From: an uncultured Flavobacteriaceae bacterium
GTDB lineage: Bacteria; Bacteroidota; Bacteroidia; Flavobacteriales; Flavobacteriaceae
Length of the DNA stretch: 64,000 nt
Assembly: GCA_905181615.1 (NCBI GenBank)
Contig: CAJIYH010000001.1
Coordinates: forward strand, 22,082 to 86,081
Reading direction: 5' to 3'
The position numbers and the translations under genes are program-made. The notes below the pieces were generated by a model. The model was given only the letters and a program-made list of their open reading frames with translations, had not been told where the DNA came from and made no database searches. Of the stretch, positions 41,946-51,860 are shown piece after piece. Every line of letters starts with the position of its first letter. Within the stretch, counting starts at the first letter, position 1.

Positions 41946-43817
41946 ATGTTTAAATCCACTTATGACGTTATTGTTGTTGGAGCAGGACATGCCGGCGCAG
42001 AAGCCGCAGCTGCTTCCGCAAACATGGGCTCCAAAACGCTTTTGGTAACCATGAACCTACAGACCATTGGACAGATGTCATGTAACCCTGCTATGGGAGG
42101 AGTTGCTAAAGGTCAAATCGTTCGTGAGATAGATGCTCTTGGTGGTTACAGCGGAATTGTTTCAGATGTAAGCGCCATTCAATTTAAAATGCTCAACCGA
42201 TCAAAGGGCCCAGCTATGTGGAGTCCTAGGGTTCAGTCCGACCGAATGATGTTCGCTCAGGCTTGGCGCGACCGTCTTGAGCAAACCCCTAACCTTGATT
42301 TTTATCAAGAAATGGTTCAAGACTTGGTCTTTGAGGATGACTGCGTTGTAGGCGTTGTTACAAGTTTAGGACTAAAGATCTATTCGAAGACTGTCGTTTT
42401 AACCAATGGAACCTTTTTGAATGGTCTCATACACATAGGCGACAAAAACTTTGGCGGAGGAAGAGCTGGCGAAAGTGCATCCACAGGATTAACCTCAACT
42501 CTTTTAGAGCGCGGCTTTGAGTCAGGCAGAATGAAAACAGGAACACCCCCAAGAGTAGATGGTCGTTCTCTTGATTTTGATCTTATGGTAGAACAGCCAG
42601 GAGATTTGGACCCTGTTAAGTTTAGCTATTCTACCGAGACCAAACCTTTAGCAAAACAAAGAAGTTGTCACATTACGTACACAAGTGATGAGGTCCATGA
42701 CACGCTCAGAAAAGGATTTGATCGCTCGCCCATGTTCAACGGCAGCATTAAAAGCTTAGGCCCGAGATACTGTCCTTCTATTGAAGACAAGGTAAATAGG
42801 TTTGCAGATAAAAATAGACACCAGATATTTGTCGAACCAGAGGGGTGGAATACGGTTGAGTATTACATCAACGGCTTTTCTACTTCTTTGCCAGAAGACA
42901 TTCAGTTTAACGCGCTGAGTAAGGTAAAAGGGTTTCAGAGCGTCAAGTTCTTTCGTCCGGGTTATGCTATAGAATACGATTATTTTCCTCCAACACAACT
43001 AACGCACAGCTTACAAACAAAACTGGTAAAAGGGCTGTTTTTTGCCGGTCAAATTAACGGGACTACGGGCTATGAAGAGGCAGCCGCCCAGGGATTAATC
43101 GCAGGAATTAATGCACATCGCTATCACAAAGAAGAATCCGCTTTTATTCTAAAGCGTAATGAGGCTTATATTGGGGTCTTGGTTGATGATTTAATTACAA
43201 AGGGCACAGAAGAGCCTTACAGAATGTTTACATCGCGCGCAGAGTACAGAACTTTGTTAAGGCAGGATAACGCAGATATACGCCTAACCCCCATGGGTCA
43301 TAACTTAGGCTTGGCCAGTGAAGAGCGCTTAAATGCGGTCAACATAAAAAACGAACACACGGCGCTATTAAAAGATTTCTACCAAAAAACAAGTGTGTTG
43401 CCAGAAGAGGCCAACACTTTTTTAGAGCCTTTGGGATCATCCCCCATGAGGCAGTCTGATAAAATGATTAAAATATATTCGAGACCCGGCATAGGGCTAA
43501 AGCAAATGAAGTCTATTCGCTCAGTTTCTGACTTTTTACACAAGCACCAAATAAACACAGACGTCCAGGAACAAGTAGAAGTTCAAATAAAGTATTCTGG
43601 TTATATCGAAAAGGAGAGGCAAAACGCAGATAAGCTTAACCGTCTGGAGGCAGTTGCCATTCCCTCGTCATTTAATTATGACGAGTTAGCATCTTTGTCT
43701 CATGAAGCAAAAGAAAAGCTTAACAAGATAAGACCTAAAACCATATCCCAAGCCTCCCGAATTAGCGGGATTAAACCAAGCGACATAAGCGTTCTTTTGG
43801 TTTGCCTCGGAAGGTAA
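41946..43817 (+). CDS. mnmG: tRNA uridine-5-carboxymethylaminomethyl modification enzyme MnmG
   Basis: MnmG (GidA) works with MnmE to install cmnm5 at wobble uridines, using FAD. The 623 residues show VVGAGHAGAEAAAASANMGS (FAD-binding), SCNPAMGGVAKGQIVREIDA, KTGTPPRVDGRSLDF and GTTGYEEAAAQGLIAGINAH, plus the C-terminal helical domain. I start at the ATG at 41946 at the family's usual N-terminus, two bases after the ybeY stop. parS sites lie on both sides. In many bacteria gidA is close to the replication origin. Confidence 0.97.
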   Translation: MFKSTYDVIVVGAGHAGAEAAAASANMGSKTLLVTMNLQTIGQMSCNPAMGGVAKGQIVREIDALGGYSGIVSDVSAIQFKMLNRSKGPAMWSPRVQSDRMMFAQAWRDRLEQTPNLDFYQEMVQDLVFEDDCVVGVVTSLGLKIYSKTVVLTNGTFLNGLIHIGDKNFGGGRAGESASTGLTSTLLERGFESGRMKTGTPPRVDGRSLDFDLMVEQPGDLDPVKFSYSTETKPLAKQRSCHITYTSDEVHDTLRKGFDRSPMFNGSIKSLGPRYCPSIEDKVNRFADKNRHQIFVEPEGWNTVEYYINGFSTSLPEDIQFNALSKVKGFQSVKFFRPGYAIEYDYFPPTQLTHSLQTKLVKGLFFAGQINGTTGYEEAAAQGLIAGINAHRYHKEESAFILKRNEAYIGVLVDDLITKGTEEPYRMFTSRAEYRTLLRQDNADIRLTPMGHNLGLASEERLNAVNIKNEHTALLKDFYQKTSVLPEEANTFLEPLGSSPMRQSDKMIKIYSRPGIGLKQMKSIRSVSDFLHKHQINTDVQEQVEVQIKYSGYIEKERQNADKLNRLEAVAIPSSFNYDELASLSHEAKEKLNKIRPKTISQASRISGIKPSDISVLLVCLGR

Positions 43818-43833
43818 TGTTTCACGTGGAACA
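43818..43833. promoter_or_regulatory. parS site, ParB-binding, second copy
   Basis: TGTTTCACGTGGAACA is the exact reverse complement of the site at 41924. It begins at the base after the mnmG stop and ends nine bases before the next start. Two perfect 16-mers 1.9 kb apart are very unlikely by chance. Confidence 0.88.
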
Positions 43834-43842
43834 AAAACAAGA

Positions 43843-44685
43843 ATGATGACCAAAAAAGTGTGCACAGTTAAAGATCATTTAGTTTCAGGAGAGACTTTCG
43901 ACATCTTGTGGGACAAATCGAAAGGCTTTGCAAGGACGCACCCTCAGCCTTCAGAACAAAAACTAGGCTCCTATTACAATTCATCCGACTATATTTCTCA
44001 TAATCAAAAAACACAATCCTTGGTTGGGCTTCTGTATCGGATCGCAAGAAGAAAGATGTTCCGAATAAAAACAAGAATGTTTAAAAATGAGCTTTCTTAT
44101 CAGGATTCGATTTTGGATTATGGTTGCGGTACTGGGGATTTTTTACAATATGTCGCCTCTCAATCCTATAAAGTTTGTGGTGTTGAAACAAATTCAGGAG
44201 CAAGAAAACAGGCCAATGAAAAGGGGCTTTTAGCGGTAGACTCTTGGGAGAAATTGCCACAAAACCAATTCGACTTGATTAGCCTGTGGCATGTTTTTGA
44301 GCATGTGTTAGATTTGGAAGGGTGTATAAACGAATTCAATCTACGCCTGAACAAAAATGGGACTCTGTTAATTGCAGTCCCCAATCTTAACTCTTACGAC
44401 GCAAAACATTACAAAGAATACTGGGCAGCTTACGACGCGCCTCGTCATTTATGGCACTTTCCTCAAACAGGAATAATAAGCCTCATGGACTCTAAAGGGT
44501 TCGAACTGAAAGCAATACACCCTTTAATTTTAGATGCGCTATACATATCATATGTTTCCGAAAAGCACAAGGGATCAAAAACACCTCTGATTAAAGGGGT
44601 TTTAAAAGGAATAGTTTCAAACCTTAAGGCAAGAAAATCGGGAGAATATTCGTCTCTGGTTTATATTTTCAAGAAAAAAAACTAG
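43843..44685 (+). CDS. class I SAM-dependent methyltransferase
   Basis: The 280-residue product has an N-terminal region (FARTHPQPSEQKLGSYYNSS) and a methyltransferase core with motif I ILDYGCGTGDFLQYV, an acidic strand end in CGVETNSGAR, and FDLISLWHVFEHV. The layout matches methyltransferases that act on small molecules or sugar-linked substrates (Methyltransf_23 type). The true substrate is unknown. It follows mnmG with only the parS site between them and may be in its transcript. Its 3' end overlaps the holB-like gene by four bases in convergent orientation. Confidence 0.85.
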   Translation: MMTKKVCTVKDHLVSGETFDILWDKSKGFARTHPQPSEQKLGSYYNSSDYISHNQKTQSLVGLLYRIARRKMFRIKTRMFKNELSYQDSILDYGCGTGDFLQYVASQSYKVCGVETNSGARKQANEKGLLAVDSWEKLPQNQFDLISLWHVFEHVLDLEGCINEFNLRLNKNGTLLIAVPNLNSYDAKHYKEYWAAYDAPRHLWHFPQTGIISLMDSKGFELKAIHPLILDALYISYVSEKHKGSKTPLIKGVLKGIVSNLKARKSGEYSSLVYIFKKKN

Positions 44686-45824
44686 GCCTCTTTTTGGTTT
44701 AAAATGCGAGTCATTTTTAAAGCAAAGTCAGAAAAAAGAATTTTCCCATTAGCGTTCCTATCAACTGCATAACAAGTTTCTTCCAATAATTCTACTAGCT
44801 TTTGCGCGTTTCCGCCATGTACAAAAGGAGCAAATTTTTCTAAACGGAAGCCTGTAAGAGATTGAAAATTTACCAAAGCATCTGTTCGGTAAGAGACCAA
44901 GAGCGCTTGTCTAATAAAACTAAGGCTGTACAATAGAAATTCCTTTTGTACAGTTCTCCCTAAAGCACCAACAGTATTTGCCCAAGTCATCAAATCAATA
45001 ACTACACTTTTGTTCCCGCTAGCCTTAAAAGCTCCGCGTAAACAAGCAACAAAAAGCTCTTCATGCGCCCTTAATTGTTCTATGTTTTGGAAAGATTCGA
45101 TTGCTTTTCCAAGACTTCCCTCGGAATTAGAAGCATAGAAGCCTGCTAAATTTTCTTCACAACCTAGTTTTATTAGTGCAGCTTGAATCGCTTCAAGATT
45201 AATGGGCTTTAATGAGCTTATTTGACAACGCGATTGAATCGTTGGCAGTAAATCTGATTCTGATTCTGCAACAAAAACAAAGAAAGTGTTTGCCGGAGGC
45301 TCTTCAATTAGCTTTAGCAGTTTATTACTTGACTCAATACTTAGCTTTTCAACCCCCCAAATTACACAAACCTTAGCGCCTCCTAGAAAAGATTTTAGAC
45401 TCAACGATTTATACAATCGCTCTATTTCCTCAACACCAATATTTCCTTGTTTATTTTCAGATCCGATGGAGAGCATCCAGTCGTTTGAACTTCCGAAGGG
45501 ACTGCCGCAAATAAAAGACCTCCATTGTTCAATATAATCGCTACATTTTGGTTTACTAGTAACCAAAGGTGATGTTGCTACAGGAAAAAGAAAGTGTAAA
45601 TCTGGATGCTCTAGAAAGAACGTCTCCTTTTTTTCGTTTCTTTTATTATCTTCAATAGCCCCTTCCCCCCAGACCAACTGTAATGCTAAAGCAATAGCAA
45701 AAGGAAGACCTCCTCTCCCATATTCTCCCGTAAAACACTGACTGTGAGGAATTTGACCTGAAACCAAAGAGGATTTTAATTGTTTTTTTAGGGTTTCTTG
45801 TCCTAGAATTTCATTGATAAACAT
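44682..45824 (-). CDS. holB: DNA polymerase III delta' subunit (HolB-like)
   Basis: The 380-residue product has the AAA+ clamp-loader layout: EILGQETLKKQLKSSLVSGQ followed by IPHSQCFTGEYGRGGLPFAI, then AKVCVIWGVEKLSIESSNKL, LKLIEEPPANTFFVFVAESE and LLPTIQSRCQ (the SRC sensor motif). The P-loop is altered (GEYGRGGLP), as in delta' proteins, which do not hydrolyse ATP. That separates it from DnaX. I start at the ATG at 45824. It is divergent from pgk. Confidence 0.9.
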   Translation of the reverse strand: MFINEILGQETLKKQLKSSLVSGQIPHSQCFTGEYGRGGLPFAIALALQLVWGEGAIEDNKRNEKKETFFLEHPDLHFLFPVATSPLVTSKPKCSDYIEQWRSFICGSPFGSSNDWMLSIGSENKQGNIGVEEIERLYKSLSLKSFLGGAKVCVIWGVEKLSIESSNKLLKLIEEPPANTFFVFVAESESDLLPTIQSRCQISSLKPINLEAIQAALIKLGCEENLAGFYASNSEGSLGKAIESFQNIEQLRAHEELFVACLRGAFKASGNKSVVIDLMTWANTVGALGRTVQKEFLLYSLSFIRQALLVSYRTDALVNFQSLTGFRLEKFAPFVHGGNAQKLVELLEETCYAVDRNANGKILFSDFALKMTRILNQKEA

Positions 45825-45895
45825 AATCAAAGATAATCTAATTTTAATTTCATAAAGCTTTATACCGAAGAAGCCTTATGTTTCATTTTATTCTT

Positions 45896-45903
45896 TATTT
45901 TTG
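45896..45903 (+). promoter_or_regulatory. -7 promoter element of pgk
   Basis: TATTTTTG fits TAnnTTTG and lies 16 bases before the chosen pgk ATG. It also lies inside the longer open frame, which supports the downstream start. Confidence 0.45.
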
Positions 45904-45919
45904 CGTAAAATTTAAAGAA

Positions 45920-47107
45920 ATGAAGACCCTAGATAAGCTTTCGCTTAACAACGAGAAAGTATTAATACGAGTTGACTTCAATGTTCCTATAAACGAGGAA
46001 GGCAAAGTAACTGACGACACCAGAATTAGAGCCGCAAAACCAACCATAGACTATATCCTTTCAAAAGGAGGATGTTGTATTTTGATTTCTCACTTGGGCC
46101 GCCCTGACGGCAAAGACGCAAAATTTTCTTTAAAACAAATTCAACAAACAGTTTCAGACATCATCGAAGTCCCTGTCTTGTTTGCAGAGGACTGTATTGG
46201 CACAAAAACACAAACCTTAGCCAATAACCTTCAAAATGGGCAAGTTTTATTGCTTGAAAACCTTCGCTTTTATGACGAAGAAACCGCTGGAGATGAAAAA
46301 TTTGCTAAGCAATTATCCAAGCTTGGATCAGTTTATGTTAACGACGCATTTGGCACCGCACATAGAGCTCATGCATCAACAGCAATTATTGCTTCTTTTT
46401 TCAAAAACAAAAAAGCCTTTGGAAAATTATTAGAGCAAGAAGTTTTAGCAATAGACCAAGTAATGAAGACTGGCGAAAAGCCAGTTTTAGCTATTTTGGG
46501 AGGAGCTAAAGTTTCTTCAAAGATTACTATCATTGAGAATATTCTGGATAAAATTGACCACCTAATTATTGGTGGCGGGATGGCTTATACCTTCATCAAG
46601 GCAGCTGGCGGAAACATTGGAGACTCGCTTTGCGAAGACGAATATTTTCAATACACTAAAGATTTACTTAAACAGGCTGCTGACAAAAACGTTAAGATTC
46701 ACCTGCCAATTGATGTGGTTTGTACAGACGATTTTGCAAATGACGCAAACAGTCAAATTACCCCTATCGGATCAATACCCGAGCATTGGATGGGCCTGGA
46801 TTCGGGCCCAGAAAGCATAGTTAAATTTGCAGCTGTAGTTCATGAATCAAAAACAATTCTTTGGAATGGTCCCGTTGGAGTTTTCGAATTCGAAAACTTT
46901 TCTAGGGGAACTATTTCGCTAGGAGAAGCAATTGCACAGAGCACAACAAAAGGGGCTTTTTCTCTTGTTGGAGGAGGAGATTCTGTAGCGGCAGTGAAAC
47001 AATTCGGTTTTGAAGACCGAGTAAGTTATGTTTCTACCGGAGGAGGGGCAATGCTAGAAAGCCTAGAAGGGAAAGACCTTCCGGGAATAGCAGCTTTAAT
47101 GGATTAA
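45920..47107 (+). CDS. pgk: phosphoglycerate kinase
   Basis: PGK transfers phosphate between 1,3-bisphosphoglycerate and ADP in glycolysis. The 395 residues show KVLIRVDFNVPINEEGKVTD, ILISHLGRPDGKD, LLLENLRFYDEET, YVNDAFGTAHRAHAST, LAILGGAKVSSKI and GGGDSVAAVKQFG near the end. The start at 45920 gives the usual N-terminus; the longer frame adds 14 residues that overlap a promoter element. It stands as a single gene. Confidence 0.97.
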   Translation: MKTLDKLSLNNEKVLIRVDFNVPINEEGKVTDDTRIRAAKPTIDYILSKGGCCILISHLGRPDGKDAKFSLKQIQQTVSDIIEVPVLFAEDCIGTKTQTLANNLQNGQVLLLENLRFYDEETAGDEKFAKQLSKLGSVYVNDAFGTAHRAHASTAIIASFFKNKKAFGKLLEQEVLAIDQVMKTGEKPVLAILGGAKVSSKITIIENILDKIDHLIIGGGMAYTFIKAAGGNIGDSLCEDEYFQYTKDLLKQAADKNVKIHLPIDVVCTDDFANDANSQITPIGSIPEHWMGLDSGPESIVKFAAVVHESKTILWNGPVGVFEFENFSRGTISLGEAIAQSTTKGAFSLVGGGDSVAAVKQFGFEDRVSYVSTGGGAMLESLEGKDLPGIAALMD

Positions 47108-47181
47108 TAATCAAGGATTTAATCCCTGTTTATTGGAATGATTTTTGTTAATTATACTAAAGAACTTCTCAAATTGATACT

Positions 47182-48156
47182 ATGAACAAAAAAATTCTGA
47201 TTTTAGCTTTTATTTTTATTGCCTGCTCTTCCAAAAAAGACCAACGTTATGTCCCTGTTTCTAATGGAAACCTTAACCAAGTTACTGTAGTTATGGGTAA
47301 CGAAGAGTGGAATGGAGTGCTAGGAGAAACCGTTCGAAACGAAATCGCGACTATTTACGAAGGGCTTCCAATGGACGAGCCTCGTTTCTCATTAAAGCAA
47401 CTTCATCCCAAAATTTTTGATGGTTTCGCACGCAACAGCCGAAACATTCTTTGGTTCATAAAAGACAGCACCCCCTCTTTCAAATTAGCTCAAGACCAAT
47501 TCGCAAAACCTCAAATTCTTGCTTCTTTTAGAGGTGAAGACCAAGAGCTTATGGCAGAGTACGTTCGAGAAAACGCGACCCTAATTCAAGGGTTGTTTCA
47601 AGAAAACGAACGCAAAGAAAAGCTCAGAAGAATTGACAAATCTAGAGCAAACGACACTTCTCTTGAAGATCGGTTTAATTTTAGATTGACTTATCCAACA
47701 GCATATAAAACAGTTAAAGACACAATAAATTTTGTTTGGATAGAAAAATCGGTACAAAAAGGAACCTTAAATTTAGTTGCCTATACAATACCATTAAAGG
47801 AAATTTCTTTAAACCCGCTTACTGTTATTAAGAAAATGCGTGATTCAATTGGCAAGATTTATGTTCCAGGAAGGCTACCTGGAAGCTATATGATTACAGA
47901 AGAAGCGTATTTACCTTATTTGTTTAAAACAGAATTAGACGGTAAAGAAGCTTATTTAACAAAGGGGATGTGGGAAGTTAAAAAAGACTACATGGCAGGA
48001 CCTTTTGTAAACTATAAAATTAAGGACGAGCCGAACAATAGGTGGATAATAGTCGAAGGATTTGCTTTTGCACCCTCACTAAGTAAAAGAGATTATATGT
48101 TCGAACTGAACACCATTATATCTTCATTTACTCAAAAAGAAAACAGAGAAAATTAG
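47182..48156 (+). CDS. DUF4837 family lipoprotein
   Basis: The 324-residue product has a lipoprotein signal ([14 protein letters not shown], Cys15) and follows the DUF4837 layout: an N-terminal half with [30 protein letters not shown] and [20 protein letters not shown], and a C-terminal half with [36 protein letters not shown] and RGMW-like [15 protein letters not shown]. The family is found in Bacteroidota with unknown function. Its stop overlaps the convergent tatA-like gene by four bases. Confidence 0.87.
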   Translation: MNKKILILAFIFIACSSKKDQRYVPVSNGNLNQVTVVMGNEEWNGVLGETVRNEIATIYEGLPMDEPRFSLKQLHPKIFDGFARNSRNILWFIKDSTPSFKLAQDQFAKPQILASFRGEDQELMAEYVRENATLIQGLFQENERKEKLRRIDKSRANDTSLEDRFNFRLTYPTAYKTVKDTINFVWIEKSVQKGTLNLVAYTIPLKEISLNPLTVIKKMRDSIGKIYVPGRLPGSYMITEEAYLPYLFKTELDGKEAYLTKGMWEVKKDYMAGPFVNYKIKDEPNNRWIIVEGFAFAPSLSKRDYMFELNTIISSFTQKENREN

Positions 48157-48362
48157 TCTTTCTTTTTGTCAACCTTTGCAGTATCATCACCTTCTTCTTT
48201 AGAAGCATTTTTAAACTCCTTGATTCCGCTTCCTAAACCTCTCATTAACTCTGGGATTTTTTTACCACCAAAAAGCAATAAAACTGCAAATACAACAATT
48301 ACTACCTGGTAAGGTCCAATTGCTAATGTTGGTAGAACTACAAAAACTAATAAACTTGTCAT
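48153..48362 (-). CDS. tatA: twin-arginine translocase subunit TatA
   Basis: The 69-residue product has one N-terminal membrane helix ([20 protein letters not shown]), the hinge [20 protein letters not shown] and a charged acidic tail, as in TatA/E. TatA forms the pore of the twin-arginine export system for folded proteins. I start at the ATG at 48362; six more residues are possible upstream. No tatC is next to it. The longer acidic tail ([15 protein letters not shown]) is normal for this phylum. Confidence 0.93.
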   Translation of the reverse strand: MTSLLVFVVLPTLAIGPYQVVIVVFAVLLLFGGKKIPELMRGLGSGIKEFKNASKEEGDDTAKVDKKKD

Positions 48363-48452
48363 ATCATTGATTTTACACAAATGTAAAATAATTATTATAG
48401 CGAATCGATATTTTGTAGAGGGAAAGCGCTAATTTTTAACCAAGGGTTTCTT

Positions 48453-48460
48453 TATATTTG
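48453..48460 (+). promoter_or_regulatory. -7 promoter element of the M23 peptidase gene
   Basis: TATATTTG fits TAnnTTTG and lies nine bases before the ATG at 48470. It would drive the operon to 54898. Confidence 0.45.
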
Positions 48461-48469
48461 TAAAATATC

Positions 48470-49345
48470 ATGGCAAAATCAACAAAAAAAAGAGGAAAAT
48501 TAAAAGAAAAACTGCTAAACAAGTACCGTTTGGTAGTATTGAACGAGGAAACCTATGAGGAACAACTTTACTTTAGGTTAACTCGCTTAAACGTAATGAT
48601 GATTTCGATTTTAGTTATTTCAATTTTTGTTTCAGGAACTGTTCTTCTGATAGCTTCAACCCCGCTAAAAGAATTCATACCAGGATATTCTTCTACAGAA
48701 ATGAAGGCGCAAGCAGCCGAAAATGCATTTAAACTCGACTCTTTAAGCAACGCTTATAATCAATCAATTCAGTACCTAAACTCCATCCAGAGAGTGCTAG
48801 TAGGAGACCTTAAGTTTGATGAACTAGAAGAGAGAAAAATTGATTTAGATACTGTTTTAAAACGATCAAAAGAAATTGTTCCAACCAGCAGACAAGACTC
48901 GCTTCTAAGGGCAATTGTAGACCAAGAGGACAAGTATAACATTCAATCAATCTCGAACAGCAAAGTAGATTTTGTTTTATTTCCTCCAGCGAAAGGCGAT
49001 TTGTCCCAAGAATATGATCCAACAAACAAACATTTCGCAGTAGACATTGTTTTAAAAGAAAATGCACCGATAAAATCAGTAGCCGAAGGAACCGTAATTT
49101 TTTCTGAATGGACGGCGAGTACAGGACATGTAATAATCATTGAACACCCCTACGGACTTATCTCGGCTTATAAGCACAACGCATCTTTGAGTAAAGAACA
49201 AGGTGATTTTGTTTCTGCAGGTGAAGTTATTGCAACAGCAGGAAACACAGGAGAGTTAACAACAGGGTGGCATTTACATTTCGAATTATGGAGCGACGGT
49301 TATCCTATGGATCCTGAAAACTTTATAGACTTTTCTAAAGAATAA
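48470..49345 (+). CDS. M23 family metallopeptidase
   Basis: The 291-residue product has a basic cytosolic start (MAKSTKKRGKLKEKLLNKYR), one membrane helix (MMISILVISIFVSGTVLLIA), a coiled region and a C-terminal LytM/M23 domain with ligands in HFAVDIVLKENAPIKS (H-x3-D) and HLHFELWSDG. It probably cuts or remodels peptidoglycan crosslinks from the periplasmic face. The GH3-family gene starts seven bases after its stop. Confidence 0.92.
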   Translation: MAKSTKKRGKLKEKLLNKYRLVVLNEETYEEQLYFRLTRLNVMMISILVISIFVSGTVLLIASTPLKEFIPGYSSTEMKAQAAENAFKLDSLSNAYNQSIQYLNSIQRVLVGDLKFDELEERKIDLDTVLKRSKEIVPTSRQDSLLRAIVDQEDKYNIQSISNSKVDFVLFPPAKGDLSQEYDPTNKHFAVDIVLKENAPIKSVAEGTVIFSEWTASTGHVIIIEHPYGLISAYKHNASLSKEQGDFVSAGEVIATAGNTGELTTGWHLHFELWSDGYPMDPENFIDFSKE

Positions 49346-49352
49346 CCCAAAC

Positions 49353-50837
49353 ATGAAAATAGCTGCTGCAAAAATACTTGCTAGATATATTGTAAATAAG
49401 AACAAAAAATGGGTTAATAATCCCGTTAGTTCTCAAAAAAAAACATTTAAAAAATTAATTGCCTCAGGGAGAAAAACCCTTTTTGGCAAAAACCATAATT
49501 TCAATACAATAAGCGACCCGACGGATTTTACCAAACAAGTTCCTGTCAGAGACTACGAAGGACTTCGCTCTTATATCGACCGAATTGTTTGTGGAGAGGA
49601 AGATGTGGTTTGGCCAGGAAAACCCCTTTATTTTTCAAAAACAAGTGGAACAACTTCAGGAGCAAAATATATTCCAATCACCAAGGAATCCATGCCAACG
49701 CACATCTATTCGGCGCGCGACGCCTTGCTTACTTATATCAACTTCACAGGTAAGACAGATTTTATTCAAGGCAAGCAGATTTTTATTCAAGGGAGTCCAG
49801 AATTAGATTACAAAAACGGAGTAGCATTGGGACGGTTGTCCGGAATAGTTGCACATTATGTCCCCTCCTATTTACAAAAAAGCAGAATGCCGAGCTGGGA
49901 AACAAACTGTATTGAAGACTGGGAAGAAAAAGTGAATGCAATTGTAAAAGAAACAATCCACGAAGACATGACTCTAATAGGAGGAATTCCCTCGTGGGTT
50001 CAAATGTATTTCGAAAAAATAAAAGACCAAACCAACCAGAATGTTGGGGAGTTGTTTAAAAACTTTTCTCTCTTTGTCTATGGAGGGGTAAACTTTGAAC
50101 CCTATAAAAGCGTTTTCAGAAACCTAATAGGAAGATCGGTAGATACCCTAGAGCTTTTTCCCGCTTCGGAAGGGTTTTTTGCTTATCAAGATATTCCAAA
50201 TGAAGAAGGCCTTTTATTACTTCTCAACAATGGAATTTTTTACGAATTTATTCGAGTAGACGAAATTCAACAGGAAAGCCCTAGGAGATATACTTTAGGC
50301 GAAGTAAAAACGGGCATAAACTATGCTTTAATCATTTCTACAACAGCAGGACTGTGGGCTTATAATATAGGAGATACCGTTCGTTTTGTTTCTACTGCCC
50401 CTTACAGGCTGGTAGTTACAGGAAGAATTAAACATTTCATTTCAGCATTCGGAGAACATGTAATAGGCAAAGAAGTGGAAACAGCGATGAAAGTAGCAAC
50501 AGCAGAAACTTCAATTAGAATAAAAGAATTTACCGTTGCACCGCAAGTAAAACCAGAAGAAGGTTTACCCTATCACGAATGGTGTATTGAGTTTGATCAT
50601 CCGCCCGAGGACATGACCGCTTTCGAATTGAAACTAGACGCTGAAATGGAAAAGCAAAATGTGTATTATAAGGATTTGATCCAAGGAAAAGTATTGAAAA
50701 AGCTAGTTGTTAAGCCGATCAAAAAACAAGGCTTTGAAGCTTATATGAAATCTATTGGAAAACTAGGAGGTCAAAACAAAGTACCCCGATTATCCAACGA
50801 CAGAAAAATTGCAGACGCACTAGAAAAAATAAAATGA
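49353..50837 (+). CDS. GH3 auxin-responsive promoter family protein
   Basis: The 494-residue product is of the GH3 family of the ANL adenylating superfamily. The ATP motif YFSKTSGTTSGAKYIPIT is clear, as are SLFVYGGVNFEPYKSVF, LFPASEGFFAYQD and AYNIGDTVRFVSTAPYRLVVTG with the hinge GRIKHFISAFGEHVIGKEVE. In plants GH3 enzymes join acyl acids to amino acids; bacterial members are common in Bacteroidota and their substrates are unknown. The rmlB start overlaps its stop (ATGA), so it is in the dTDP-rhamnose operon. Confidence 0.92.
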   Translation: MKIAAAKILARYIVNKNKKWVNNPVSSQKKTFKKLIASGRKTLFGKNHNFNTISDPTDFTKQVPVRDYEGLRSYIDRIVCGEEDVVWPGKPLYFSKTSGTTSGAKYIPITKESMPTHIYSARDALLTYINFTGKTDFIQGKQIFIQGSPELDYKNGVALGRLSGIVAHYVPSYLQKSRMPSWETNCIEDWEEKVNAIVKETIHEDMTLIGGIPSWVQMYFEKIKDQTNQNVGELFKNFSLFVYGGVNFEPYKSVFRNLIGRSVDTLELFPASEGFFAYQDIPNEEGLLLLLNNGIFYEFIRVDEIQQESPRRYTLGEVKTGINYALIISTTAGLWAYNIGDTVRFVSTAPYRLVVTGRIKHFISAFGEHVIGKEVETAMKVATAETSIRIKEFTVAPQVKPEEGLPYHEWCIEFDHPPEDMTAFELKLDAEMEKQNVYYKDLIQGKVLKKLVVKPIKKQGFEAYMKSIGKLGGQNKVPRLSNDRKIADALEKIK

Positions 50838-51853
50838 ACACAAACAAGACACTCATTACAGGGGGACTAGGATTCATAGGGTCTAACTATGTCGATTATA
50901 TTTTGGAGACAAAGCCACAAGAGAACCTTTTGGTTTTGGACAAGATGACCTATGCTGCAGATCCAAACGCATTGAAACGCTGGCAAGAGAATAAGCAGCT
51001 TAACTTTATTCAAGGCGACATTTGTGATGCGGACCTTTTGCAGCAGATATTCAAAGGAAACAACATTCAAGGGGTAGTTCATTTTGCAGCAGAATCGCAT
51101 GTAGACAATTCAATAAGCAGGCCACAAGCTTTTGTTGAAACCAACATAATGGGTACATTTCATTTGCTAGAAGCTGCTCGAAAAACATGGCTCAACGAAA
51201 GGCAAACACTGAAAAGTGATTATAAAAAAGCCCGCTTTCATCATATTTCAACCGATGAAGTTTATGGAGCATTAGGCCCAACTGGAGCCTTTTCAGAAGA
51301 GACAGCTTATGCCCCGAATAGCCCCTATAGCGCGTCAAAAGCAGCGTCCGACCATTTAGTTAGAAGCTATTTTCACACCTACAGCCTACCCGTAGTCACA
51401 ACGAATTGCTCCAATAATTTCGGCCCTTATCAACATTCCGAAAAGTTAATTCCTACCATCATTAGAAAAGCAATTCAAGAAGAGCCTATTCCTATATACG
51501 GAACAGGCGAAAATATTAGAGATTGGCTTTTTGTTCAAGACCACTGTTCAGCAATACAACGGGTCTTTGAAAAAGGAACACTAGGAGAAGTTTATGCTGT
51601 TGGAGGTGATAGCGAAAAAACAAATTTAGACCTTTGTAAAGCAGTGCTTGAAATATTAGACAAACACAAGCCTCGACCCAATGGAACTTCTTATTCTGAA
51701 TTAATTACACACGTAACCGATCGATTGGGCCACGACTACCGATACGCAATAGACGCTACTAAAATTAAGACCACTTTAGGTTGGTCAGCCCAAACCTCTT
51801 TTGAAGACGCCTTAGAAATAACCGTTTTTCACTACCTTAACCAAGGGAAATAA
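50834..51853 (+). CDS. rmlB: dTDP-glucose 4,6-dehydratase
   Basis: RmlB converts dTDP-glucose to dTDP-4-keto-6-deoxyglucose, the second step to dTDP-rhamnose. The 339 residues show the Rossmann motif ITGGLGFIGSNYVDYIL, HFAAESHVDNSISRP, HISTDEVYGALG, the YSASKAASDHLV catalytic Tyr-Lys and TNCSNNFGPYQHSEKLIPT. It overlaps the GH3-family gene by four bases and starts the rmlBACD block, which is ordered B, A, C, D. Confidence 0.96.
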   Translation: MNTNKTLITGGLGFIGSNYVDYILETKPQENLLVLDKMTYAADPNALKRWQENKQLNFIQGDICDADLLQQIFKGNNIQGVVHFAAESHVDNSISRPQAFVETNIMGTFHLLEAARKTWLNERQTLKSDYKKARFHHISTDEVYGALGPTGAFSEETAYAPNSPYSASKAASDHLVRSYFHTYSLPVVTTNCSNNFGPYQHSEKLIPTIIRKAIQEEPIPIYGTGENIRDWLFVQDHCSAIQRVFEKGTLGEVYAVGGDSEKTNLDLCKAVLEILDKHKPRPNGTSYSELITHVTDRLGHDYRYAIDATKIKTTLGWSAQTSFEDALEITVFHYLNQGK

Positions 51854-51860
51854 AATACAT

